A DNA stretch of 64,000 bases from Copromyces sp. CBS 386.78 (taxonomy: Eukaryota; Ascomycota; Sordariomycetes; Sordariales; Sordariaceae): the NCBI GenBank assembly GCA_030685235.1, contig MU839105.1, forward strand, positions 415,134 to 479,133, in the 5' to 3' direction. Below are positions 24,300-38,690 of the stretch, one piece after another. Positions within the stretch are counted from its first letter, which is position 1. Each line of letters begins with the position of its first letter. A program made the position numbers and the translations under genes. Under the pieces are notes generated by a model. The model was not told where the DNA came from, did no database searches, and saw only the letters and a list, made by a program, of their open reading frames with translations.

Positions 24300-26000
24300 T
24301 TCTATTATTTACTCTACAACGATATAATTGTAGCTAGGGCCAACGCTCGCGATTTCGAAGAAGATTTTATTATAGTTAGAGAGGAAGTCGTTTATTTATA
24401 TATTCGTATTAAAAATCTTAATTACAAAATTGCCTATAAAAAAAAAAAAATTGCAATTATCCGTACTTAATATTTATTCGCCGTTTAAGCTAGCGTTAAA
24501 AATTATTAAAATTAAATTAAATTACTCTACGAATAAATTACCGCTCTTAAGAAAGAGTTTAACGATTTCCGTATAGTATCCGCGGCCGCTTTCCAATCTT
24601 AAAAGGACTATTACTAAAAAATCTTTTTCGACCTTCGTACCCGGTTTCCGAAGAATAGCCCGGCTCCCCCGCTATCCTTTAGTTCAACCCCCTTACTTCC
24701 TAATATATTTAGTAATCCTAATAATAATAACGATATAATAAATATTAGTAAGAATAGTAGCGGCTATAAGTCGGTATTACGTATTACAATTACTTTTACC
24801 TTTAATAGTAAAGGATTATCAATCGAACGTATTATTAAATATTACACCTAACGTATACGTATAAAATTCATTTAAGTAAATAAACCTAAGATTTTTATTA
24901 ACGAACGCCCTAAATTTTCCTTTATTGCCCGTTCTATCGAAGGCGTCCCGCTCGAAGTTATCGAAACTAAATTGAATAAAGCTATCCTCGGCGAACCTTA
25001 TAAGTAAACTATAACCTTCGAATTAATTAACGAATTAGATAAAAAATATAATAATATTAATATCGTTATAAAGTCTTACCGTATTTTCAAAAACCTTAAA
25101 ATATTTAAAAGTATAAAATAAATTAATTTTAAGGAAAAGTTCATTATATTCGTCGATAAATATAAATTTAATAATAGTATAAAGATTTATTACTTCCGTT
25201 AGAAAATTAACGATTACGTTTACTTCGCCCTTTTTTATTAACGTCTTTAACTTACTAACAATAAATTTAACGAATAATTTAAAGCCGTTCGTAACTTCGT
25301 TAAAATATTAGAGGATAAAGATTAGCGTAAAAAGTAGACTAACTTATTTTATAAAGTTAATACAATTAATACCTCTATTCCTACCGGTTATACCTCCGCG
25401 ACCGAAGCGATTATTAACTAAAGCGGCGACGCAATAGATTTTAATACTATAACCGAAACGGATATCTAAATATTTTATATAATTAAGGCTAGTATTTTTA
25501 AATATTAAATAAAAATAAGTATTTATACCTATTACGGAAGGCCTAATTATTATTCTATTAATTATTACGCCCGGGTTAATTTTAAAAAGGAAATTAAACC
25601 CCATAATAATTATAATAAAGGCCGCAGCGGTAATATTAATAATACTAATAATATTAATAATAGTGGTAATAATTATAATAATAATAATAATAATAGTACC
25701 TCTAATAACGGAGGTAACAGTAATTGTAATAATAATAGCGGTAATAATAATAGCAATAGTAATAATAACGGTAATAATTAATAGCAGCCCATTTAGGGCT
25801 AGTATAATTACGGATAATAGTACCTTAATTATAGCAGCGGATATTATATTAATATTATAAACCCTAATATAAATATAAGAATTCCAGCCTCCGGTATTCC
25901 AGTTCCTAACTATTATAACCTTATTCCCGCCTACTAGCCCGGTTTTATTAGCCTAATTATAGGTAACGAAAATAGTTCTATTTCGGGTTAAGGAAATATA
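24300..26000 (+). pseudogene. Gag relic of element C with zinc knuckle and Asn-rich tail
   Basis: The plus-strand frame before RT encodes the retrotransposon capsid protein. A former CX2CX4HX4C zinc knuckle is plain at about 25530-25575: the spacing holds, with each Cys and His now Tyr (TGY to TAY and CAY to TAY changes). It is followed at 25600-25785 by a long run rich in Asn with Gly and Ser, coded by AAT repeats. Such a tail is low-complexity; here it may be partly a RIP effect (GAT to AAT, AGC/AAC retained). Stops are scattered through the frame. Confidence 0.7.
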
Positions 26001-27559
26001 TAGCCTTTTAATTAAATTACGTTTGGAAATACAAATTTAACGGATATAAAGGAAATAACAGGATTATCCTTATACAGCTAAATATTATTAAAATAAATAG
26101 ATTTTTAATAAATAACCGTTATAAATATTTAAATTTATTAAATTTTTCTATTTATTTATTTTACGGACCGCGTAAATTATATTATACTACTTTTATTAAT
26201 AGCAGATATATTGCCTTTAATTTTATTAATTATTATTTCGTTTACTATTACTATTTCCCTTTTCTTCCGTTCGCCGTTCTTAAATTATTATACTTTACAA
26301 ATAGCTAAACTAAGAGTAATATTATTTACTTCTTTAAATTTATAATATAAATAGGAATCTACTACAAAGTTATTAATCTATTAATTTACAATTTGGCTAA
26401 AGATAACCCTATTATCTTAAATTACTTATAATTCGTTTATTACACCTTAAATATTAATTAGCCTAATAATTTTCTTCGGTTTAACTCCGCTTATAAATAA
26501 TACGGCTATTTCCCGCCCGGAAATTTAAACTATATTATTCCGTTTTCGAACCGCTATTTCACGACTCCGCGACCGCTAATTTAACGTTTATATTAAAATC
26601 CGACAGTAGAAGATATAAATAATAAAAATAAATTTAATTAGTACAATAAAATAGTAATTATTAAGCGGTTATTTATTTCCGCTATAATTAGGCATACTAT
26701 TCGTTAGCAATTCTATTATTTTAAATATAGGGTTACTAACTAATTAAATATTACCCCGTTCGGGAAAATAAAAGGCAGTAGCATAATTATATTATTAATT
26801 TTACCCCCGACACCTCCTTTAATACCTTGCCCGGTACCTTACTAATAGGCCGGCGGCGTAAAAACCTTTACAATAGACTACCGAATCCCAGTCCGGCTCT
26901 ATAATATCCCGGCTAATTCTATTAACCTTAATAATATTAAAGAACTCCCGGCCGCTATTTTTAATTAATTAGCAGAAATTTATAAATTCCTAATTATCCG
27001 TATAATTTAGACTAATTTAAACGAAGATATCCGTAAGTTAACCGAAGAAAACGAAAAATTAGAAAAAGAAGGACGGATCTTAAACCTTTAAAATATAAAC
27101 GATAATTTTATATTAAATATAGTAATAGAAGTATTATTAGGTAAAAATTAGCGTTTTAAATACTTTTTCGGTAGTAAATATTATTATTAAATTAACGCCC
27201 TAATAGGGAAGGGAGACGAAATTGCATTAAAAGTAATAAAAATTTTTAATTTTATTAAAATTAACAATATTAACAACAATTTTCCTTATTACAAAGAAGT
27301 AATTAACGAATATTTTATAGTAAATAATATCGCTATTAATAAAATTACATCTAAAAATGCAGTTAAATTCTACAAAAAAGTTAATAAATTTCCTAAGACG
27401 GTCGTAAAAATTTAAATTAAATTCCCGCGATAATATTAATATTATATATAAACTTTTTTGTAAGAGGGAGCGGATATTCTTCTTCCTTATAAAGTATACA
27501 ATTTAAAAATTAAATTCTATTTAGGAACGACCTTTCCCGCTTCCTATAGGTATACATTT

Positions 27560-28330
27560 AATTTTAACGAATTTAATATTATTAAAAAATAAGTCGATAA
27601 TATATTTTAGAAAAAATTTATTAGGCCTTTATAATTAGAGGTTTTAATATTTTTATTCCTTATTAAAAAACCGGGAAGCGGAATCCACATTTACATTAAT
27701 TACCGTAGTATTAATAACATTACCTTTAAATCCCGTTATCCTTTCCCGCTTATTAAAAAGACTTTTAACGCAATTTATTACGCTAAAATTTTTATAAAAT
27801 TCAATATAATCGCTGCTTTTAATTATATCCGTATTAAATAATGATACAAGTAGCTTATTATTTTTATAACCCAATTTGGCCTATTTAAATCCTTAATTAT
27901 TCTTTTTAATTTATAAGGCGCTTTAAATATATTTTAAAATTATATTAATAATATTTTATATAATATTTTTAATATTTATACGACTACTTACTTCGACGAT
28001 ATCCTTATTTATTCTAATAATATTAAAGATTACGAACAGTACATTAATAACGTTTTCAATAAATTAGTAAAAGCGGGCTTTAATATTAATATTAATAAAT
28101 ACGAATTTTATACAATAAAGATAAAATATTTAGGTTTAATTATTACATTTAGAAGTATTGAAATATATTTAGAAAAGGTTAAAATTATTATAAATTAGTA
28201 AGCGTTAAAGTTAAAAAAGTCCCTACAATCCTTCTTAAATTTCGCGAACTTTTACCAATAATTTATAAAAGATTTTTTAATAATAACTACTCCGTTTTAC
28301 AAATTTACGAAGAAGGACGTTGGATGGTTT
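27560..28330 (+). pseudogene. Reverse transcriptase relic of element C
   Basis: Plus-strand frame with the Ty3/gypsy RT blocks in order: INYRSIN, SRYPFPLI, a FN-AAFN segment (LDLRGAYN in active copies), FITQFGLF, then TTYFDDILIYS with both catalytic aspartates still coded at 27995-28000, then KYEFY-IKYLGLIIT. RNase H follows to about 28800. It is interrupted by many TAA/TAG codons. Confidence 0.88.
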
Positions 28331-29329
28331 TAGGATAACTATTATTAAACCGTTTTCGAAGTTTTTAAGTAGGCATTTATTAGCGGACCCGTATTTAAAA
28401 TCTATAATTAAATTAAAAAGATTATAATTAAAATAAACGCTTTTAATTAAGTTGCGGGTAATACTCTTTCTTAATATAGAAATAATAGTATTCTCTATTT
28501 TATTATTTACTTTTCGGTTAAATATAATTCTTAAAAATATAATTACAATATATACAATAAGGAGTTACTCGCGATTATTAAAGTATTAGAATAATAGAGG
28601 CCGGAATTAGAAGGAGTTTAATAATTATTCGATATTTTTACAGATTATAAGAATTTTTAAATATTTACGATTAATAAATAATTAATTTAACGGTATATAC
28701 ACTAATTTTAATTCTTATTTCGATTTAACTTCTTAATTAAATATATATCGGGTTTTAAAAACCTTCGCCTAGATACCCTAAACTATAAACTTAATAATTG
28801 CCCTAACGGCAAAGAGGATAACCGCTTACCCATTCGCAAGTAAGTACTATTAAATACATCTTAGTTCGAAGACAGTTATTTTGAATTTAACGATTTAGCA
28901 ACGGGTTTTTCGCTTTATTTACTAGAGCTCGACGACTTTAATACCTAATTAATTAACGATTTTATTTATATTAATTATAAGATTTTTATTTTTTTATAAA
29001 AATTAATTTCCTCCTTTATTAACAAAGCCTATTAATAGCTTATTATTATTAAAAAGGTTTTTTATAAGGCCTTTTCGGAATATTACGTCGTTAATAGCAT
29101 TATAAAATAGTACGACCGAATTATTATTAATCCTTACAATAAAAATTTCTAATTTTAATTTATTAATCGCTAGTATAATTCTCTAAGCGTTAATTATTTA
29201 GGCCGTAATATTACGTACGAGCTTTTATAACGCAATTTCTATTAGGAGGGGATATATAACAATATACGCTTTTTCTATAAAGGTTACTTACCTTACATAA
29301 AAATTAAATTTTTAAAGAGAAGTTTAGCC

Positions 29330-30000
29330 AGTTATTTTAAATTAATTACAATCGCTCTCACATTATAAACCGATATTTCAATCGATTACGTTACGCTATT
29401 ACCGTTAAATACCTATTTAGGCCAAACTTTTAAGTACGTTACTATTATTATTAATTAATTTATTAAAATACGGTACTATATCCTAATAATAATTTTAGAA
29501 GCGGAAGAATTAGCGGACCGGTTTATTAATTATATTTATTCGATTTATAGCCTCCTAAATAGTATATTTTCCAATAGAAGTACTTAATTCGTTTTATAAT
29601 TTTAATCCACCCTTTATAAGCGGTTATCTATAATTCGCAAGTTTATTTCCGCTTTCTACCCTTAGATAAATATTTAAACTAAGTATATTAATATAGAAAT
29701 AGAATAATTCTTAAGGATTTATATTAATTAAGTATAAATAAATTAAGTAAAGTAATTACTATTTACAGAATTCGTTAATAATAATACTATTTTATCGTCA
29801 ATAGGGATTTTACCGTTCTTCGCTAATTATAGCTATTACCTTCGTATAGGTATAAAACTTTATACTCCGCTACTACTAGACCTCTCCCCAATTTAATTTA
29901 AAGAGTATTATAAAGCTAACGAATTAGTAGATTACATTTAGTAAATTTGGGATTTCGTTATTTAATAATTATAATATATATAAGAACGATACGAAGATAA
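29330..30000 (+). pseudogene. Integrase relic of element C
   Basis: Plus-strand frame matching the retroviral-type integrase core of Ty3/gypsy elements, which inserts cDNA into the chromosome: ISIDYVTLLPL, AEELADRFIN, SIFSNRST (a VSDRGS-type block with Asp mutated to Asn), ISAFYP, FTEFVNNN and FFANYSYYLR. The DDE residues are partly lost. Confidence 0.85.
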
Positions 30001-30279
30001 CGCTAATAAGAAGTAAGTTAATTCTATTAAATATTACGTTAGTAATATAATTCTACTTAATACTACAAACCTCACTAATAAACGCCCGTACACGAAATTT
30101 TACCCCCGTTAGAAAGGCCCTTTTAAAATCGTTTGCATTGAATTATATATAATATACTTTACTTTCCTATTTAATATAAAGTGCTTATTAGTCTTCTACG
30201 TTTCTATAGTACAATTGTAATCTAATTAAGGCCTTTTAGGCTAACTTACTACAATAAATATTTAAATTAACGAAGGACG

Positions 30280-30490
30280 GGTTATAATACGTACCGACAA
30301 TTAGGAAGAGTACGAAGAATAAGTATTCGAACGTTTTATAGATTATTAATAAATAAGTAATAATAAGTATTAGAAGTACGAAATTAAATAAAAGACCGGT
30401 AATCCTACTTAGGAACTTATTAATAATATTATTAATTATAAGTATTATTTTTAGTAATTTTACTACGAATACCCGGATAAATTAATTCCC
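30280..30490 (+). pseudogene. Chromodomain-like C-terminus of element C
   Basis: After integrase the frame reads EEYEE-VFERFIDY, KYEIK, GNPT, NLIN-type residues and EYPDKLIP. The order resembles the 'E-x-I-x-D ... Y-x-V-K-W-x-G ... TWEP ... N' pattern of chromodomains at the end of chromovirus integrases, which direct insertion to heterochromatin. Trp residues appear as stops (TGG to TAG). Confidence 0.5.
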
Positions 30491-30792
30491 TTAGAAGTTT
30501 AAAAGGTTTTTAAACGCTTCGCCGCCGATATTTTAGCGCTAACGATAATACTAATTCCAGCAGCCCCCGAGCTACTATAACGCCGCTCTAACCGCTTAAT
30601 ACGGTAAAAGACAGCCGCTACTATAGAAGATAGGACGTAGAAGGATATAGAGGAAGGTTTATACTTCGCATTTAAGAAAGTATTTCGGAAATTAATAAAT
30701 ATTTACGAGGATAGGAAGCGATATAAAGGGTCTTGAATCTATTATATATATAGATTTTTTCAGCTCTTTAAACTTCTTTTGAGGGGGGATAA

Positions 30793-31044
30793 TATTATAG
30801 GGTTAGACCTATGATATATTATATTATACTAATTATATATGTATTATACCGATTAGAGCCTAGAGCTCTAGCTACGTATATATTATCGTTATATATAGCC
30901 TTACGTGCCCGCGTACAGTTTAGTCTGTAGGGCTCTCACCTATATATAGCTAGACCTCCGCGTATACTTCCTTCTCTCCTCCTTTCTCCTTATGCAACAA
31001 CGTATATCTTACTATATTCTATACGGTGCCTTCGCCCCGTGATA
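30793..31044 (+). repeat. 3' LTR of element C
   Basis: 252 bp, TATTATAGGG to CCGTGATA. Its first half is more RIP-mutated than the 5' LTR; its outer end is cleaner. Confidence 0.9.
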
Positions 31045-34000
31045 ATAATTTTACCTTCGTTAATTCGTACGTCGCTTTATAAATTAATTTAATTAGGGAG
31101 GCCTTTATAATAAGGTTTTACTATAAAGACGTAGAATATTAGCGAATATTTTATATTAGTAGCTAAAATTAATTTAACGTTATAGGATTATACTTAATCT
31201 ACTTTAAAAGGGCCTTCCTATCGTAGGGATAATTTATTATTTAACCTGCCGTTATTAAAATTAATCGTATTAAATAAGACGAAATCCCTAGTATAGTATT
31301 TTAGTATATTAGACCGGTTTTCGTTAGCGTTAGCCTCGTATCGGTCTTATACTTTTTTTATAGAAGTATATATATAATTTTAAATAGTTTCGAAATAAAT
31401 GAATAGTTCGTTGGCTTTTATATACTCCTTTTATTATATTAGTAAGAAACTTTTTAATAGTACGACCGTTATAAGTTCGATATTGATACGGGGGTAGAAA
31501 CTATAGTTAATAAAGAAGGGGGTTACGTCCGTAATTAATAATATTATATTATTTTTTACGAATTCCGTTAATAATAATTATTATATTTAGTCCGTTTATG
31601 CCCAATTAACGAAGATACGTAAATATTATTCTATTTCTATATTAATATATTCCGTTTAAGCGTTAGTCTATAGGTAGAAAGCGGAATTTAATAATTTCTT
31701 AATAGTTAAATATTTATAAATCGTAGATTAGAATAAAGATATAAATTAGGTACCGCGGTCGGAAATAACGGTATCGGGTAGATTGTAAAGGGTGTAAATA
31801 TAGTTAATAAAATAGTCCGCTAATTCTTCCGCTTTTATAGTAATAGTCGGGATATAGTAACGTATTTTTATTAAACGGTCTATAATAATAGCGATATATT
31901 TAAATTTTTAATTTAAATAAAGGTTTTTTAGTAAGGGGGAAATGTAATCGACCGATATATTAATTTATAATATATAAGCCGTTAATATAGGTTTGAAGTA
32001 ATTTACTTTAGTTCGTCGTAATACCTTCGTTTTAAAGTATATTAAGCAACTTTTATAATAGGCCCTAACGGCCTCTATTATACCTAACCAATTCTAATAT
32101 TTATTTATCTATATTTATATTTTGTCCCGTCCTAGATAGCCGGCCGTTAATAAGGAATAAGCGCGGTAGATTAATAATAAATAGGTAGTAGTATTATTAG
32201 GGTCGATAAGTACCCTCCCTTTATAATAAACTTTATCTCCCGTCGTAGAATATTTAGCAAAAGCGATTTTAAATTTCTTTTTAATATAAGGGCGCTATTT
32301 AATACAATTTAAATCCTTTAAACAACTAACGGCTTCTTATATTAAAATCGACTAGTCGTAACTTTCGTTAATAATATTATTGGTTAATTTATCCGGTTCC
32401 TCTAAAATATTTAAGGAAAGAAGGAATATTTCTTTATCGAAATTAAAATCGTCGCTAATCGTTATAATTAATAGGGAGAGGCAACCCTCTTTAAAACGGG
32501 CGGAGTCGATGAATTTATAGTTTTTTACTTTTAAGTAATAATCGTTTATATTTAGAAATATATCTTTTAACTTCCTACTTAGTGTATTAGGGCGAAGGTT
32601 TCGTAATCCTAATATATAGAGGATTAAGAAATTAAATTATAAAAGAAATTATAACTACTATATATAGCGGGGTATAAATTGCTTATTTATCGTAAAAGTC
32701 TTTAAATTCTTATAATTTATAATAATATTAAAAGGTTGTTAAGCGCCTTCTAATTTTAGGCGCTACTCCTCTAAAGCTTTAATAATAGCGAAAAACTCCT
32801 TATTATAAATATTATAATTATATTCCGTTATTAAATACCGTATTAAAAAGTATATAATTAGGTAGAATTCGCTATTATCCCCGTACTAGGAAAGGGTACT
32901 TCTAAAAACCTAGTTCGAAATATTAATTTCGACGACCATCTTCCTAAACTAATTATAAATCTATAGGGTTAGGCTGCTAGTAAACGCGGCCTTTAGGGTT
33001 TTAAAAGCGGATTACTATATTGTAATTTATGGCTATTCTGCGTCCTTTTTCGTAAAGTCGTATAATAGTACTACTATTATTAAAAAACTTTTAATAAAAT
33101 AATAATAAAAGTTAGTAAATTTTAAGAAATTTTATAAAAGTTTTTTTAACGTCGGAAATTACTAATTTATAATAGCCTTAACCTTTACTAAATCTATTTC
33201 AATACTACCGGGTATAATAATTAATTTAAAATATTTAGTTTTCTTAATATAAAATTTGTATTTATTAATATTAATTTATAGGCCGGCTTTTTTTAGGCGG
33301 GTAAGAATATTATTTACGTACTTTTAATATTCCTCTTCGTTATTTAAAAAAATAAGGTTATTATTTAAATAAGCGGTCGTATATATATTTAAAATATCGT
33401 ACAAAATATTATTAATATAATTCTAGAATATATTAAACGTTCTTTATAGGCCGAAAGGATAAATAAGTAATTTAAATAAGTTAAAGCGGGTAATAAACGC
33501 CGTTAGTTATTCGTATCCTTCTATAATACGAATATAATTAAAAGCGGCGATAATATTTAGTTTAATAAAAAAATTTATTTTATAAATAGCGTTAAAGGTT
33601 TTTTTAATTAAAGAAAGCGGGTAGCGGCTTTTAAAAGTAATATTATTAATCCCTTTATAATTTATATAAATTTTAATATTTCCGCTTAGCTTTTATACTA
33701 GTAGGATTTAGGAAGCGGCCTTTAATTATAAGGGACGGATAAATTTATTATAGAAATTTTCGTCGATTTACTTTTTAATTATATTTAATTCGTCGGGGTT
33801 AAACGCTTTTAATTTTATATAGAGCGCTTATTCTCCCGGGCGGAATTCGATTTTAAAATTATAAGAGCGGTAGGGGGGTAGGACTATCGTATTACGAAGT
33901 TTAAAGACGTTAAAATAATTCTAGTATTATTTAGGAAATTTCTCTTTAATTTAAGCGTTAGTTTTAAGCGGTTTATCGGCTTTCTTATAAAATTTAGCTA

Positions 34001-36787
34001 CATTTTCTTCTATAATATTAGCGGCAAATTTAATAGTTTTATAATATTCGAAATCTTCGTTTACGTTACTGCTAAAGTAAATATATTTAGCGATCTTTAT
34101 TATTCGGATAGTAATTTTAAATCCTTTATTAGCGTAGGCGTTAATTTATAGGTAGTAACGCTTATTTAATAGTTTCTTATATTTAGCGCCGTTATTATCT
34201 TAAATCTCTTATGCTATTTCTAAGGTAAAGTTCGCTAAACTATTAAGTATATTATAATTATAATTGTAATTATATTTAATTCCTATCCCTACTCTTCTAT
34301 TAACAACGCTTTTATCGTTTCTATATTCTTTAAATTCTAGGGCGCCCCCTTCTACCTTTTTAGCCTGGGTTTCCTCCTCCGTTTTAGCCTCTTCTAAAAT
34401 TTTATAAAATTCTGCGTACGAAGTATAGAATACCCGTAGATAATACTTTTCGTATAGTTAATTAAAATTGGCGGCTATTATATTTTTAATATTTATAGGG
34501 TTGATTAATTCGTTCGAAAAGTACGTTTTATATATTATAATACGGTAGTAGGGGTCGGATCTTCGTTGGCCGGCTACGGTGTAGTAGATAGTAGGTTTAG
34601 TCTACTTGGGAGCTTCGGTAATAATATCCGCGATTGGGGCGGGATTTAAAGTAGTATTGTCTTTAACGGTAGTAGGAGCGGGGTTTGTAATTAGGGTATT
34701 AGAACCGACTATTTCGGTTATACTTTGTATAATTTTGTAATAATACGTGTAAGTATATTTTTAAACTTTAGGCGTATACTATAAAGAAGGCGAAAGGTTA
34801 GCGGGAAGGTAGCGGTCTACGTATTAATTAGTAAAGGTAATGGTATTGTTTGGCTATAATATTATAGGGTTATAAAATTTCAGTTACGGTATATTTAAAA
34901 TAATGGGGTAGTTATCGGCTAGGTTGTAGGTTAATATAATAATCGTTTCTATATAGTAACCGATTTGCAATTAGATTTTATAATAATAGGTAATAAGGTC
35001 TTTAAGTATATTATTTATTAAATATAAAGCTTTTAATTTAGGGAATTTTAATAGTAAAATAGTATAACGGGCGGTAAAACCGTAATCGATAAGAGCGAGA
35101 GCGGAGTATCTATTATTAATTAAAGTAATATATTTACTTCGTTAATTACGTAGTCTATAAATAATTTAAATAGAGAGGAGGATAAAATTATTATTATAGC
35201 TATCTAAATTTAAATTCTTAAATTAAATTACTTTTAAGTCTGCTAGATTATTTACTTCCTTTTCTATTATTATTATAAACGACGGCCTTTCTAAACGATT
35301 TAGTAAAGAGGCGGCGTATTTCCTACGTTATATTCTATAGGTTGGGCGGGAATTAGAGTAGGGGGTATAGCGGGAGTAGCGGACTTACTAGTAGCAATAG
35401 CGTTAACGCAAACGCTATTATTATTATTATAGCCGGTCTAGCCTATAGCGGGCCTACTATAATTACTATTATTATTACTTCTATTACAACGGTTATAATA
35501 GTTGCGCTCCCTTTACTTTTTAGGGATGCCGGTATTAATATTATTATAGTATTCGTAGGCGTAGTAACTAATTTAGGCGTAGCGCTTATAAAGTCTATTC
35601 TTTATATAGTAATTAATAATTATTTTATTAATTATACGGGATAATTAAACGTTAATAGCGTTTATAACATTAAAATTTATAGTAGTACTATTTTAACTAA
35701 CGGTACGTTCGGGGGTAATAATATTACCGGTGCTAGTAGCGCCGTTCTTAAAATAGATATTAATTTTATTATACTAATCGCGCTCCTTTAAATTAATAGC
35801 GAACTTACAATAGAAAGTAAGCTATCCGTCGAAATTATTATAGGTTAAAGTGTTTTATTAATAAGTAATAATATTACGGATTTCGTTCGTAACCTTTATT
35901 TTTAAGTAATATATTTTTATAGCGTTATTAAAATTATATTTATTAACAATAGTAATAAATTTATCTTCAAAGTCGAATTATTTAATACCCTTAGATATTT
36001 TAAAGGATTCGAAGTCTTAGCGTACTTCGAAAGTGAGGTTTATACGGTTATACTTCGTATTAAGGTATTTAAGGAAGGCCTCTATATTTACCTATTTTTA
36101 TTTCGTTAAATCTACTTCTTTAATAATAAATATTATATAGGGGGCTAGAATTTTAAAAGTATTATTACCAAAATACGAAAGGATTTGAACAAACTTATAA
36201 TACTTATTTTAATTAAACTATTAGGCGTCTTAGAACTAATAGAATTAAATCTTATTTTTCTAATCCTAAAAAGTTTCAATTCTCTTAACGGCGGAAGTAT
36301 CCTCGCCGGTATAGGCGGCGGAGTCTTTATTAGTACGGGACTTAAAGGTAGTTATCTCTTCGTCGTTAGAATCGAGGGCGGGGATAAAAGCGGGTATAAT
36401 AGCTTTATTACGAATAGCCTTTTTAAAAGCCCTAATTTAGGTCTCTGCAGCCTTTTTAAATTTAATATTAGTTTCGTTAATTATAATAAGGTTATTACAG
36501 AACTATTAGGCCTCTTATTAAAGGTTGGCGAATTTTTATTAAAAATTAATAATAGTATTTTCTTAATTAGTAATCTGCTAATAGGCGGCTTCGAAGGAAT
36601 TTTAGGTAGCGCTAGCGAATATATTAATTTAAATTAGGTCCGAATAGATTAATTAAATAAAAGTAATAATAATATAAGGAAAAGTAATATATTAAATAAA
36701 TTTAAAAGCGGTATTAAAGACTTCTTCCGCAATTAAGTTATTTAAATACTAGAGAATAGTACTATTGAGGGTTTCTATAACGTTTTC

Positions 36788-37005
36788 TGTCATAGGGCTA
36801 GAGCTCAGGGGTTAAACCTGGTTGATGCCAGGTTTGTAAAGCCTGCGAAGGCTTTGGCCCGGATACTCCGGCCTTAGTACTACGGTATACAAAACCCTTT
36901 TCCGATTATACCCTTCTAGTACAATCTCCTTTCCCCTTTATTAAATATTATTATTTTAACTTTATACGATTATTCGCTGTACCTTACTCTTATAGACCCA
37001 TTATA
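36788..37005 (+). repeat. 5' LTR of element D
   Basis: 218 bp. The outer part keeps CA/TG; the inner part is AT-shifted. Confidence 0.88.
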
Positions 37006-37179
37006 TTATATTTAACCCTCTTTTTAACCCTCCATTGCCCTATGTTCGCTAGCACGCCCTAAGAGCCTCCCCTGCCATTATAATATCCTAACAATTTCTT
37101 CCTTAAATCCCATAGTCGCCGAATTTTCAAGAATAGTACCAACAATTTGCTTCGTCTATTGAATAGATTATTATTAAAA

Positions 37180-37760
37180 TCGCTATTCTTAAAATCCTTA
37201 GCTCGCCTATAAGAAAACTAGTCTTCTCCTACTTCGAAAAATTTTTTAGGGATAAAATAGATTTTAAAATATAAATATTTAGTACGCAAATTAAATTCTA
37301 TATTAATAGCCTCGCTATTAGCGATTTTAAAACGTAATTTTACTACTTATTTACTAGCCTATTGCCCGCTATTAAACACCCCCTTATTACTTTTATTTCC
37401 TCCGTTTCCCTTCATTCGCTATAAAACCTCTTCGATAAGTTCCGGCTTACTTACAGCGATCCGAACCCGAAGAAACGCGCCGGTTAAGAATTCGCCTCTA
37501 TTTAATAAAGGAATAAAAAAGGGATTGTAACCTTTTTAATACAATATAAAGAAATCCTTTACCGTATTTAAATAAACTCTTAGCCTAACGCTACTAAAGT
37601 AAATTCGCTAACGTATATACTTACTAATTATTAAAAATAATAGCTTAACGACTATATTAATATCTTAAAATAATATTTAAATTTGCTTACGTACTTATAT
37701 AAATTTAATAGCAATACTTTTCTTATCTCTTCAAAATAATAATAATAATTAATTAATAAT
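37180..37760 (+). pseudogene. Gag relic of element D
   Basis: A plus-strand frame reads FYINSLAISDFKT, then LFDKFRLTYSDPNPKKRAG followed by EFASI and a VTFLIQYKEIL-like helix. This matches the retrotransposon gag family: a Y/F-G/S-D-P step followed by a basic turn and an AxxxLxxLxQ helix. Several CAA/CAG codons have become stops. A run of CAA-derived TAA codons at about 37738-37755 may mark a former Gln stretch. Confidence 0.65.
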
Positions 37761-38690
37761 AATAGAAATATATTTATAAATATTTTTATAACGAAAATAA
37801 AGGGGAGCAGCGGTAATATTTCGTTAAAGTTATAATAATAATAGAAGGAGGAGGGTAAGTATACAAATTACAATAATAGTTCCTATTAAACTAAGAAGTA
37901 TAAAGTTAGTAAAAGTACGAAAATAAATAATATTATAGTCTATAGTCCGGTTAGGGGCATAAGTAATTATAATAATAATAATTAAAAGGAGGAATTTATA
38001 GACTAAATAATATTTTAAGAAAATTACCCTAATAATATTATAGTAGAGGGAATACTAATTAGTATTTAAAAAGAGGAGTATTTAACAACTAATTAGGGCG
38101 AACTTAGCCGGTCTAAAATAATAAGTCCTTACAATCGTACCCCTTTATACATACCTTTAAAAAAATCTATTACAAAATACAACTATAGGAAGGCGGTAAA
38201 TATTATATTTCGTACGTATAAAGATTATTAAAATCGCTTCTAACGAGAAGTATAGTAAAGAATTCGCTATTTAAAAATAATATTTATTAATTGGAAAAAT
38301 AATAGCGATACAAAATATAGAATTGATAATTCTAATTCTAATTATTTATAAAGTATAAATTTACTACTTAATAAAAGAAGTTCCTAAATAAGCAATTCTT
38401 AGATACCTTATTAAATTTAATACTTAGGCTATTAGGCGTAACTTTATAAAAGTAAATACTAAAAGGGTATCGCTAATTCGGGTAGGAGTAGGTAGTTATA
38501 TAGCATTTGTTTAGGGGCTTAAATAGTAATAATTTTTACTTAATATTATTAATTTTCTTCCCTATTTCTACGTATTAGGTTAAATATAACTAGCGGGCTA
38601 GATTTCGTTTTCTTCGTATAATTTTAACTATTTCTCTACGACTTCTATACAATGGGCCTACGTCTTCTTTCGAGGGGAGTAGGGGGGTAA

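Larger units (their letters stand above)
23585..31044 (+). mobile_element. Ty3/gypsy element C, full length, nested in B
   Basis: 7460 bp, with 252-bp LTRs and the duplication ATAAT at 23580-23584 and 31045-31049. It codes on the plus strand; a purine tract (GAGGGGGGATAA) stands just before the right LTR. It is a different family from A/B: LTR sequence, length and orientation differ. Gag, RT, integrase and a chromodomain-like tail follow in order. Both LTRs are cleaner at the element's outer edges than on their inner sides. RIP stops make all frames inactive. Confidence 0.92.

Noticed and set aside
36185..36637. 150-codon plus-strand frame
   Set aside because: It is antisense to gag of gypsy element B, and the same region of sister A reads as gag on the minus strand.
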